From Breoghania sp. (lineage in GTDB: Bacteria; Pseudomonadota; Alphaproteobacteria; Rhizobiales; Stappiaceae): a stretch of 64,000 nucleotides of DNA. Of this stretch, positions 8,752 through 16,533 are shown piece by piece (the stretch's first letter is position 1; every line of letters begins with the position of its first letter). The translations under genes and the position numbers were made by a program. The stretch is from positions 4,137,001-4,201,000 of the forward strand of contig NZ_OY771475.1 in assembly GCF_963674635.1 (NCBI RefSeq), in the 5' to 3' direction. The notes beneath the pieces are model-generated. The model was not told where the DNA came from and searched no databases. It was given only the letters and a program-made list of their open reading frames with translations.

Positions 8752-9891
8752 TCAGATATTGGCGGGCTTGGCCGTAACGGGGACCGAGTTCGCGGAGATC
8801 GGGGTGGCCGGAAGGTTGGGTGCCTCCGGCGAGGCTGAGCCGGCAAAGCCAGCGGTGAGGCCGAAGGGGTCGTCATCCGTGCACAGGCTGGCGAGATATC
8901 CGGGGCGCGGGGCCAGGATGGCGCTGGGCTTTTCGGCATCGGCGCTGCCCTTGTCATGCGGCAGGACATTGTGGATGCCGGCAAGGCCGAGCCCGCCTTC
9001 GCGGTCGATCGCCATCATCTCGCCCATGCACATCTTGGCCGGGTCGACGCACATGTTCAGGATGCGGTTGTAGAGATCGTCCGGGAAGCCGGCGTAGTAG
9101 ATCGGCGCCACGTTTTCGCTCGGGCGTTCCAGTTGCTCATAGACCGGTCGGGTCAGATCGGAGCCTTTTTCGCGCACATTCGCGATCCAGTCCGCAAAGG
9201 CCTCGTCGCTCATGCCATGGAACTTGAAGCGCATGCCGGAGAAGCCCGCACCGGAGTAGTTCGCCGAAAGCCCGTCATAGACGCCCGCGCGGTTGACCAC
9301 CGCGTGCAGCTTCGTCTCCATGCCGGGCATGGCGTAGATCTGCCCCGCCAGCGCGGGGATGAAGAAGGAGTTCATCACCGAGGATGCGGTGATGCGGAAG
9401 GTGATCGGCCGGTCCACGGGGGCCGCCAGCTCGTTGACGGTGGCCACGCCGTATTCGGGATAGAAAAACAACCACTTCCAATCCAGCGCCACGACCTCCA
9501 CTTCCAAAGGCTTGGACTCCTCCGGCACCGGTTTTCCGGCGGCGATGCGGTCAAGCGGACGGTAGGGATCCAGCATATGGGTGGCGACCCAGGTGACGGA
9601 GCCGAGCGCGATGATGATGGCGAGCGGGGCCGCCCACACCACAAGTTCGATTTTCATCGAATGATCCCAGTCGGGCTCGTAGGGGGCGTCGTTGCCCTTC
9701 CGGTAGCGCCAGGCGAACCAGACTGTCAGGGCCATGACCGGCAGGACGATCACCAGCATCAAGACGGTGGCGAGCACGATCAGATCGCGCTGCTGCATGG
9801 CCATGTCGCCTGCGGGATCAAGGATGACGAGATTGCAGCCGCCCAAAAGTGAGAGGACGGGCAGGACGAGAAGGGCGCGAAACCGGCTCAA
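8752..9891 (-). CDS. cyoA: Cytochrome bo3-type ubiquinol oxidase subunit II
   Basis: Subunit II, 379 residues. A lipoprotein signal ends in LLGGC with the lipidated Cys at residue 19. Two membrane segments follow, then the cupredoxin domain with ALDWKWLFFYPEYGVATVNEL. The CuA cysteine ligand motif is absent, as expected for a quinol rather than cytochrome c oxidase. The C-terminus carries a roughly 50-residue Pro/Ala-rich extension after the COX_ARM region. First gene of the minus-strand cyo operon; the 300 bases upstream are shared with a divergent MFS gene. Confidence 0.96.
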   Translation of the reverse strand: MSRFRALLVLPVLSLLGGCNLVILDPAGDMAMQQRDLIVLATVLMLVIVLPVMALTVWFAWRYRKGNDAPYEPDWDHSMKIELVVWAAPLAIIIALGSVTWVATHMLDPYRPLDRIAAGKPVPEESKPLEVEVVALDWKWLFFYPEYGVATVNELAAPVDRPITFRITASSVMNSFFIPALAGQIYAMPGMETKLHAVVNRAGVYDGLSANYSGAGFSGMRFKFHGMSDEAFADWIANVREKGSDLTRPVYEQLERPSENVAPIYYAGFPDDLYNRILNMCVDPAKMCMGEMMAIDREGGLGLAGIHNVLPHDKGSADAEKPSAILAPRPGYLASLCTDDDPFGLTAGFAGSASPEAPNLPATPISANSVPVTAKPANI

Positions 9892-10191
9892 GACGTTACT
9901 CGCTGTTCGGTTTTGAGAAGGCGGCAGGCATGTCCGGCGGGCGGGTCGCTCTTGACGTATCGGGAGATCCGTCGGGAGGGCGGATCTGGCGACAGGTCAG
10001 GCGGCGGGCAGGCAGGGCTGGTGCGGGCCGTCTTTGACAAATCTCAATCGTGACGGTTTGTCGCGCTGTTATAGGGCCGCTTAAATGCCCCGAGAAGGGC
10101 CCAAACAGATGGTTGCATGCCCTCACGCAGCGTTCGATACTGGTCGCGTCCATGAGGGGCGGCAATGGAATACCGGGAGGGAGAACGGGGC
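9892..10191. promoter_or_regulatory. Divergent control region between cyoA and the MFS gene
   Basis: This 300-base stretch has no convincing gene. It must hold the promoters of the cyo operon (minus) and the MFS gene (plus). An inverted repeat GACAAA-N15-TTTGTC lies at 10036-10062; its left arm overlaps a TTGACA (10034-10039), so it could be a regulator site. The repeat matches no consensus I can name with confidence. A GGGAGGGAGA Shine-Dalgarno lies just before the MFS start. Confidence 0.45.
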
Positions 10192-11508
10192 ATGACACTA
10201 GAAATCCCTATGCGGGACAATGCGATAACGCCCCATCAGGGGGCAGGACAGCCCGGTTCTGTGTCACCGGGCGACATTGCGGTGGGTGTGGTGATAGGTC
10301 GCACCTGCGAATTCTTCGATTTCTTCGTCTATGCAATCGCTTCGGTTGTTGTTTTCCCGCAATACGTGTTTCCCTTCGTCGACTCTCTGACGGGCACGCT
10401 GTTTTCATTTGCCCTGTTTGCAGTTGCCTTTGTTGCAAGGCCGCTCGGGTCGGCGCTGTTCATGGCGCTCGACAGGGCCCATGGCCGGGTGACCAAGCTG
10501 ACGCTTGCGCTTCTGGTGCTTGGTTCCTCTACGGTGGGCATCGCCTTTCTGCCGAGCTATGCCACGACGGGCGGTTTCGCGATCCTAGCGCTGGCCTTGT
10601 TGCGCATCGGGCAGGGCGTGGCGCTCGGCGGGAGCTGGGACGGGCTTGCCTCGCTCCTGTCGCTTAGCGCACCGAAGGGCCAGCGCGGCTGGTATGCGAT
10701 GGTGCCGCAACTGGGCGCGCCGCTGGGTCTGATCGTGGCGAGCGGGCTTTTCGCCTATCTCCTCAGTCAGCTCTCGCCCGCCGACTTCTACGCATGGGGC
10801 TGGCGCTTTCCGTTCTTTGTGGCTTTCGCGCTGAATGTGGTGGCGCTGTTTGCGCGGCTCAGGATCGTCGACACCGATGCGTTTCGTCGTCTCTACGAAT
10901 TGCGGGCGCTTCAGCCCAGGCCGGTGGTGGAGACGGTGCGGCGCGAGGGTGGTTTCATCGTCGTCGGGGCCTTCGCGCCGCTTGCAAGCTTCGCGCTGTT
11001 TCACATGGTGACGGTATTCCCGCTTTCCTGGATCCATCTCTATTCCAGCCATGACACGGCGGCCTTCCTTTCGGTGGAGGCGACCGCCGCCCTTGTCGGG
11101 CTTGCGACGACGCTGGCTTCCGGCTGGATCGCCGACCGCATCGGACGGCGGCGGCTTCTGGGGCTTTGCGCGCTGGGTATCGCGCTTTTCAGCGCACTTG
11201 CGCCCGGGCTGCTGGACCTTGCGGGGCCGGGCGACGTGATCTTCATGGTGGTGGGGTTCGGGCTGCTGGGCCTGACCTTCGGCCAGTGCTCGGGCGTCGT
11301 GACCTCGCGGTTTTCGGCCGCCTATCGCTACACGGGTGCGGCGCTGACCTCCGATCTCGCCTGGCTGTTCGGAGCGGGCTTTGCGCCCTTTGCCGCGCTC
11401 TATCTGGCGAGCACCTTCGGGATCGCGATGGCGGGGCTTTATCTGTTGTCGGGCGCGTTGTGCACGCTGATCGCGCTGGGGTTGAACCGGCGTCTGGGGG
11501 AGAACTGA
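10192..11508 (+). CDS. MFS transporter, metabolite:H+ symporter-like
   Basis: Twelve-segment major facilitator carrier, about 438 residues. The N-terminal VVIGRTCEFFDFFVYAIASVVVFPQ is typical of the metabolite:H+ symporter group, as is FVARPLGSALFMALDRAHGR. A second MFS loop, ASGWIADRIGRRRLLG, lies in the second half. ATG 10192 has a strong Shine-Dalgarno (GGGAGGGAGA); the frame could also start at ATG 10165 without one. It is divergent from cyoA. Its substrate is unknown. Confidence 0.85.
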   Translation: MTLEIPMRDNAITPHQGAGQPGSVSPGDIAVGVVIGRTCEFFDFFVYAIASVVVFPQYVFPFVDSLTGTLFSFALFAVAFVARPLGSALFMALDRAHGRVTKLTLALLVLGSSTVGIAFLPSYATTGGFAILALALLRIGQGVALGGSWDGLASLLSLSAPKGQRGWYAMVPQLGAPLGLIVASGLFAYLLSQLSPADFYAWGWRFPFFVAFALNVVALFARLRIVDTDAFRRLYELRALQPRPVVETVRREGGFIVVGAFAPLASFALFHMVTVFPLSWIHLYSSHDTAAFLSVEATAALVGLATTLASGWIADRIGRRRLLGLCALGIALFSALAPGLLDLAGPGDVIFMVVGFGLLGLTFGQCSGVVTSRFSAAYRYTGAALTSDLAWLFGAGFAPFAALYLASTFGIAMAGLYLLSGALCTLIALGLNRRLGEN

Positions 11509-11515
11509 TCGGCCT

Positions 11516-11553
11516 GAGAAAAGAAAAAGCCGCCGGGAGATATCCCGGCGGCC
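11516..11553 (-). terminator. Intrinsic terminator of the TIM-barrel gene
   Basis: A perfect 10-bp stem, GCCGCCGGGA / TCCCGGCGGC, with a GATA loop lies at 11530-11553. On the minus strand it is followed by a T-rich run (TTTTTCTTTTCTC), so it is a textbook rho-independent terminator for the minus-strand operon. It also lies just after the MFS stop on the plus strand, where no T-run follows it. Confidence 0.88.
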
Positions 11554-11579
11554 TTGTCGGTCTTCGGTTCAGACGCGTG

Positions 11580-12410
11580 TCAGCGGCGGATTTCGCCAAA
11601 CTTGACGATCTGCTCCTTGATGGCGACTTCCGTCGGCAGGCGCTCCATGGAGCTTGCCCCGTAGAAGCCGTCGACGCCCGGCACGTTCTTGATGATGTAG
11701 GCCGCATCGTCCGGCATGGAGATCGGGCCGCCGTGGCACAGCACGATGACGTCGTCGCGCACGCTGCGGGCGGCATCCGCCCAGGTGGCGATCTTTTCCG
11801 CGCAATCCTCAAGCGTGACGGCCGTTTCCGCGCCGATGGCGCCGCCGGTGGTCAGGCCCATGTGGCACACGACGATATCCGCGCCCGCTTCCGTCATCGC
11901 CCGGGCATCCTCGGCTGAGAAGATGTAGGGCGTGGTCAGCATGTCCTTCTTGTGCGCGGCGCCGATGATATCGACCTCCAGCGCATAGCCCATGCCGGTT
12001 TCTTCCAGGTTGGCGCGGAAGGTGCCGTCGATCAGGCCGACGGTCGGGAAGTTCTGGACGCCTGCGAAACCGAGCTGCTTCAGCTCATCGAGGAAGTGGT
12101 CGGTGATCATGAAGGGGTCGGTGCCGTTCACACCCGCCAGAACGGGCGTGTGCTTGACGACCGGCAGTACCTCGATCGCCATTTCCTTGACGATGTCGTT
12201 GGCGTTTCCGTAGGCGAGCAGACCGGCGAGCGAGCCGCGTCCGGCCATGCGATAGCGGCCGGAATTGTAGATCACGATCAGGTCGATTCCGCCGGCTTCC
12301 TCGCATTTCGCGGAAAGACCGGTTCCCGCGCCGCCGCCGATGATCGGCAGGCCGTCGGCAATCTTCTTTCTCAGCTTGGCGAGAATGGCGGTTCTGGACA
12401 TCTCTGTCAT
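11580..12410 (-). CDS. TIM-barrel enzyme, phosphoenolpyruvate hydrolase-like family
   Basis: A 276-residue protein of the PEP-hydrolase-like TIM-barrel family. The N-terminus reads GLPIIGGGAGTGLSAKCEEAGG, and the family pattern continues with IYNSGRYRMAGRGSLAGLL and GVQNFPTVGLIDG. Near the end are VLCHGGPISMPDDA and VDGFYGASSMERLP. The reaction in this organism is not known. It sits nine bases after the UPF0261 gene and ends at a strong terminator. In plant Tm-1 proteins this domain is fused C-terminal to a UPF0261 domain, so the two products probably work together. Confidence 0.85.
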   Translation of the reverse strand: MTEMSRTAILAKLRKKIADGLPIIGGGAGTGLSAKCEEAGGIDLIVIYNSGRYRMAGRGSLAGLLAYGNANDIVKEMAIEVLPVVKHTPVLAGVNGTDPFMITDHFLDELKQLGFAGVQNFPTVGLIDGTFRANLEETGMGYALEVDIIGAAHKKDMLTTPYIFSAEDARAMTEAGADIVVCHMGLTTGGAIGAETAVTLEDCAEKIATWADAARSVRDDVIVLCHGGPISMPDDAAYIIKNVPGVDGFYGASSMERLPTEVAIKEQIVKFGEIRR

Positions 12411-12419
12411 GGCTTGATC

Positions 12420-13622
12420 CTACTTGATCAGTTCGAGGAACGCGTTGGCGAGCGCGTCGGAGAACGCGCTGTCATTAATATTGTTGTCGAGTTCGATCAG
12501 CTGGCGGTTGGGCGCATCCACCCAGCCTTCGCGGATCGCGTCAAACAGGGCCGCATCGGCTTCCGGGTCATGGAAGGGCATGCCCGGCGCGTCGATGGCG
12601 GAAACGCCCTTCAGCGGCAGGAAGAAGCGCACCGGACCTTCCATCTGGTTCACACGTTCGACGATGAACTTGCCGATGGCGCGGTTTTCCTCCGGCGTGG
12701 TGCGCATCAAGGTCACCTGCGCGTTGTGGACATAGAGGTTGCGGTCGCGGAACTCCTTCGGCACCGTGTCCATCGCGCCGAAATTGACCATGTCGACCGC
12801 GCCGACCGAGATCACGCAAGGAAGCTTGGTGCGGATGGCCGCACCGAAACGGTCGTCGGTGCAGGGAAAGACGCCGCCAACAAGATGATCGGGCACTTCG
12901 GTCGTCGTGACGTCGAGCATGCCCTGCAGAAACCCGCTTTCGGCCAGCTTTTCCATCGACTGGCCGCCGATGCCGGTGGCGTGGAAGACGGCGACGTCAA
13001 AGCGGTCTTCGAGATGCTTGCGGGCCTGGGTCACGGAATCGGTCGTGACGCCGAACATGGTCATGCCGATGGCGGGCTTGTCCGCCTCGTGAGAAGGGAC
13101 CTTGCCCTTCACCATTCCGGCGGCCGCGTTGGCCGCATTGGCAATGACGCGCCGCGAGATGGCATTGAGACCGGCAATGTCGACGACGGAATACATCATC
13201 GCGATGTCATTGGGGCCGACATAGGGCGCTGTGTTGCCGGAGGCGACGGTCGACAGCATCAGCTTCGGCGTGCCGATCGGCAAGGTGCGCATCGCGTGGG
13301 TCACCAGATCGGTGTTTCCGCTGCCTCCCAGACCAAAGACGCCGCCAATGTCGTCGCGGGTCTTGAGGAAGGCGGACAGCGCATCCGCCATGCCTGCAAC
13401 CGCGACGCCGCGATCCGTCAGGCCGAGCACTGCCTTTTCGCCTTCGGGGTGGAACGAGGCGACGGTGGCGGCGGTCACATCCGCGCCTCCCAGCGTCTTC
13501 TGGGTGCTGACGTCGACAAGGACGACCTCAACACCTGCCTCCCGGGCGGAGTCGGCTGCGAACTGCAGTTCTGGCGCCTTCGTATCGAAAGTGCCAATGA
13601 TATAAAGTCGTTTCACATTCAT
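12420..13622 (-). CDS. UPF0261 / Tm-1-like ATP-binding domain protein
   Basis: About 400 residues of the UPF0261 family. It begins MNVKRLYIIGTFDTKAPEL, the typical N-terminal beta strand, followed by VFGLGGSGNTDLVTHAMRTLPIGTPK and FHATGIGGQSMEKL, which are Gly-rich nucleotide-binding-like segments. An AAGGGAG sequence abuts the ATG at 13622 directly, while a GTG two codons in (13616) lies six bases after it, so the true start could be 13616. Function is unknown. It is first in a two-gene operon with the TIM-barrel gene. Confidence 0.85.
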   Translation of the reverse strand: MNVKRLYIIGTFDTKAPELQFAADSAREAGVEVVLVDVSTQKTLGGADVTAATVASFHPEGEKAVLGLTDRGVAVAGMADALSAFLKTRDDIGGVFGLGGSGNTDLVTHAMRTLPIGTPKLMLSTVASGNTAPYVGPNDIAMMYSVVDIAGLNAISRRVIANAANAAAGMVKGKVPSHEADKPAIGMTMFGVTTDSVTQARKHLEDRFDVAVFHATGIGGQSMEKLAESGFLQGMLDVTTTEVPDHLVGGVFPCTDDRFGAAIRTKLPCVISVGAVDMVNFGAMDTVPKEFRDRNLYVHNAQVTLMRTTPEENRAIGKFIVERVNQMEGPVRFFLPLKGVSAIDAPGMPFHDPEADAALFDAIREGWVDAPNRQLIELDNNINDSAFSDALANAFLELIK

Positions 13623-14006
13623 CTCCCTTAGCCAGACCGACTCTCGCAGACTAAACCGTATTTCCCAGCGTGAAGAAGGCGTAACACGGTATTAAGTCGC
13701 ATGGGGGTGTTTTAACGCACTGCTTTTTCATGGAAGCAGGGCATGCGCTCGGTTCTGCTCGGGGCATCCCGAAACGCTGTTTCATGGCAAAAATACCAAG
13801 TTATGACTATTCGCGAGTGTGGTTTTCGTGATCACACCCTCTCGTTGAGAATCTTCCCGTCAAGCTTGGGGGCTTCTGCGTCTTGTGCATTCAGAATTGC
13901 TTGCCGCGGCCTTATCTATCTTGCCTTTGGACGTTGCTGCGCGCTTGCGCGCGCTCTCCAGTCCGTGTCGTAATGCGATGCGGCTCGCCCAGGTCTGGAT
14001 GACGAC
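13623..14006. promoter_or_regulatory. Divergent control region between the UPF0261 operon and the LysR gene
   Basis: This 384-base stretch holds no supported gene. Visible elements are a 6-bp hairpin CTGCTT-N8-AAGCAG (13720-13739), a repeat GTGTG-N11-CACAC (13817-13837) and the palindrome GTGATCAC (13828-13835) inside it. Placement suits LysR-type autoregulation plus control of the divergent operon, but no single element is strong enough to name as the operator. Confidence 0.35.
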
Positions 14007-14924
14007 GTGAACCAGAAACAGATAAATGCCTTCCGGATGGTGATGCGCTATGGCTCCATCACCGCGGCGGCCAATGCGCTCAATGTCTCGCAACCGGCGG
14101 TCAGCCGTCTGGTGGCGGATCTTGAACGCTCGGTCGGCTTTGCGTTGCTGATGCGGCTGGGCGGCAAGGCTCAGCCGACGCCGGAGGCGCATGACTTCTT
14201 TCAGGAAGTGGAGCGCATGTTTTACGGCTTGGACCGTCTGACAAGCGTCGCCGAACAGATCCGCGACCTGAAGCGCGTCTCCTTCAAGGTCGCCTCCATG
14301 CCGATGGTCAGTTTCGAGATCCTGCCGCGGGTGATCCGGCGGCTGAGCGATGCCTCGCGCGGGTTCTCCATCAACCATGATGTGCACACCTCGCCGCGCA
14401 TTCTGGATCTACTCGCCTCGCACCAGATCGATCTGGGGATCGGCCAGTGCTACTCCAACACGCCCAATCTCGATGTGCTGGCGGCGTTTCGGACCGACTG
14501 CGTCTGCGTGATGGCGCCGGATCATCCGCTCGCGACACGTTCCGCGCTACGTCCGCAAGACCTCAAGGATGAGCCGCTGATCGCGCTCAACTACCGAACG
14601 GTGACATGGAGCTACATGAGCCAGAAGTTCGCGGAAGCCGGGATTGCGCCGAAAATCGTGTCGGAAACCCGCCCTTCCTATGCCGCATGCGGTCTTGCTG
14701 CACAGGGAATTGGGATTGCGATCGTCGATCCGATCTCTCCCGGCATTTTCGGCGCAGCAGTCACCGCGGTGCCCTTCGAGCCGAAAATCCCTTTTGATTT
14801 CCAAGTTTTAAAACCATCAGACGTTCCACTTTCGCGGGTAGGGGAACGTTTCGTTTCAGAATTTGTGGCGACTATAAAGGCACGAACTGACTATGGGATA
14901 ACCATCCATAACATTTGCGCATAA
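14007..14924 (+). CDS. LysR-family transcriptional regulator
   Basis: About 305 residues. The N-terminal winged helix-turn-helix reads QINAFRMVMRYGSITAAANALNVSQPAVSRLVADLE, and a periplasmic-binding-like effector domain follows (about 90-295). The only suitable start in frame is GTG 14007. It is encoded upstream of, and in line with, the TRAP transporter and lyase genes and divergent from the UPF0261 pair, so it probably controls one or both. The ligand may be the TRAP substrate. Confidence 0.92.
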   Translation: MNQKQINAFRMVMRYGSITAAANALNVSQPAVSRLVADLERSVGFALLMRLGGKAQPTPEAHDFFQEVERMFYGLDRLTSVAEQIRDLKRVSFKVASMPMVSFEILPRVIRRLSDASRGFSINHDVHTSPRILDLLASHQIDLGIGQCYSNTPNLDVLAAFRTDCVCVMAPDHPLATRSALRPQDLKDEPLIALNYRTVTWSYMSQKFAEAGIAPKIVSETRPSYAACGLAAQGIGIAIVDPISPGIFGAAVTAVPFEPKIPFDFQVLKPSDVPLSRVGERFVSEFVATIKARTDYGITIHNICA

Positions 14925-15008
14925 TGCCCTGTGGTTTTTATATTTGATTCTATCGCTCTCTCTTTGGATGATCTTTCCATAAACAAGGGCACCACCCGGG
15001 GAAAACCA

Positions 15009-16007
15009 ATGAAAATTGCACGTCGTACGCTCCTGTCCATGTCGGCCGCAATCGTCGGTCTGGCTTTTACTAACGCAGCGTCATTTGCGGCGGATTACAC
15101 CCTTCGCGTCCACACGCTGGTGAAGTCGCCGCATCCCTATAACGACATGGCCGATGCCTTCAAAAAGGAGGTTGAAGAGAAGAGTGCGGGCCGCATCGCG
15201 GTTCAGATCTTCGATTCCGGTCAGCTCGGTCAGGACCCTGCCGTCATCGGCGAAATGGGCTTTGGCACAATCGACGTCATGATCTCCACGGTTTCCAATG
15301 CCGTGCCGGTCATCCCGCAATTCTCCATCTTCACCATGCCGTACCTGTTCGACAGCATGGACACCGTGCTTGACAAGGTTGGCCCCGGCACGCCGGTGCA
15401 TGCGCATTTCGCCAAGATCTTCGAGAGCAATGGCGCAGGCATGAAGCTGCTGGCGCTGGGCGCTTCGGGCACGCGCAACATGTCCACCGCCAAGGTCGCG
15501 GTAAATGCGCCGGATGATCTGTCGGGCCTGAAGATGCGCACACCGCCGTCCCCGATGGATGCCAAGACCTGGTCGGCCTTCGGCATGCTGCCTGTCACCG
15601 TTGCGTGGGGGGAGCTTTATGCCGCCATGCAGACGGGGGTTGCGGACGCGATGGAAAGCTCGCTGCCGGGCTATACCGGCTCCAAGCTTTACGAAGTCGC
15701 GCCGAACCTGGCCCTGACCGCACACACGATCCAGATCAACCACACGTCGATCTCGCAGCGTACCTGGGGCAAGCTTCCCGAAGACCTGCAGAAGGTTGTC
15801 GAGGATGCGGCGATCTCCGCGAATGCCTATGGCGTGGAAAAGGCCATCGCCTATGACACCAGCCTCGTGGAGAAGCTGGCGAATGAGCATGGCGTGAAAG
15901 TGACCCGTCCGGACCGCGCTCCCTTCATCGAGAAGATCGCCCCGATCCAGGTCGAGCTGGCCGATGAACTCGGCCTGGCCGAAGAATACGCCCTCCTGAA
16001 GAAGTGA
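15009..16007 (+). CDS. dctP: TRAP transporter solute-binding protein, DctP family
   Basis: Periplasmic binding protein of 332 residues. The signal peptide MKIARRTLLSMSAAIVGLAF ends near ASFA/ADY (about residue 28). The mature part has the DctP pattern HPYNDMADAFKKEVEEKSAG. The specificity region reads GLKMRTPPSPMDAKTWSAFG, with the Arg that usually binds the ligand carboxylate in KMRTP. ATG 15009 is chosen over the frame start at 14931 because it gives a proper signal sequence and follows GGGGAAAACC. The ligand is an organic acid of unknown identity. Confidence 0.93.
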   Translation: MKIARRTLLSMSAAIVGLAFTNAASFAADYTLRVHTLVKSPHPYNDMADAFKKEVEEKSAGRIAVQIFDSGQLGQDPAVIGEMGFGTIDVMISTVSNAVPVIPQFSIFTMPYLFDSMDTVLDKVGPGTPVHAHFAKIFESNGAGMKLLALGASGTRNMSTAKVAVNAPDDLSGLKMRTPPSPMDAKTWSAFGMLPVTVAWGELYAAMQTGVADAMESSLPGYTGSKLYEVAPNLALTAHTIQINHTSISQRTWGKLPEDLQKVVEDAAISANAYGVEKAIAYDTSLVEKLANEHGVKVTRPDRAPFIEKIAPIQVELADELGLAEEYALLKK

Positions 16008-16017
16008 TGCCTCCAAG

Positions 16018-16042
16018 GGCCCGCTCCATCCCGGAGCGGGCC
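16018..16042 (+). other. Intra-operon hairpin after dctP
   Basis: Perfect stem GGCCCGCTCC / GGAGCGGGCC with an ATCCC loop between the dctP stop and the DctQ start. No T-run follows, so it is more likely an mRNA-stabilising or attenuating hairpin than a full terminator. Such hairpins allow the binding protein to be made in excess over the membrane subunits. Confidence 0.65.
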
Positions 16043-16053
16043 TTCAATGGAAG

Positions 16054-16533
16054 ATGACAATGTATCTCCATCGTCTCTGCGACTGGATGGCAGCGATCTT
16101 GCGCGTCTTTGCGTGGGTCGCGTTCGCCGCCCTCATCACGACCGTCGGCCTTCAGGTTCTGGCGCGCAACATTCTGCATGAACCCATGATCTGGACGGGC
16201 GATGTCGCTCAGCTTCTCTTCACCTGGCTGATCTTCCTCGGGGCCGGGGCGGGGCTTCGTTCCGGGTCCCATTACACGGTCGACCTGCTCCCGATGGACA
16301 AGCCTCTGGTCAAGGCGTTTACCGGCTGGACGGGCCTGATCGGCGGCGTCCTTGTCGCGCTTATCATGCTGATCCATGGCTGGGAGCTGGCCGTCATCCG
16401 TTCCTCGGCCCCCATTCAGACGGTGGGGATCTCGCGCTTCTGGATGTACCTTCCCATTCCTCTGTGCGGAGCGGTCATGCTTCTGTTTCTTGCCGAAATC
16501 GCCAAGGACCTGATCATTCGGAGGGACGCATGA
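16054..16533 (+). CDS. dctQ: TRAP transporter small permease, DctQ family
   Basis: A 159-residue membrane protein with four predicted segments. Family features are the early RVFAWVAFAALITTVGLQVLARN and the conserved W-x-x-D-V-A-Q-L-L-F-T-W-L-I-F-L-G motif around residues 48-65. A second in-frame ATG at 16060 is an alternative start. Its stop overlaps the DctM start (ATGA). Confidence 0.9.
   Translation: MTMYLHRLCDWMAAILRVFAWVAFAALITTVGLQVLARNILHEPMIWTGDVAQLLFTWLIFLGAGAGLRSGSHYTVDLLPMDKPLVKAFTGWTGLIGGVLVALIMLIHGWELAVIRSSAPIQTVGISRFWMYLPIPLCGAVMLLFLAEIAKDLIIRRDA

Noticed and set aside
11952..13631. 559-residue open frame on the plus strand opposite the UPF0261 and TIM-barrel genes
   Set aside because: The sequence is Arg/His/Asp/Gly-rich without any family pattern, and both minus-strand genes beneath it are convincing. 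It is a high-GC antisense shadow.
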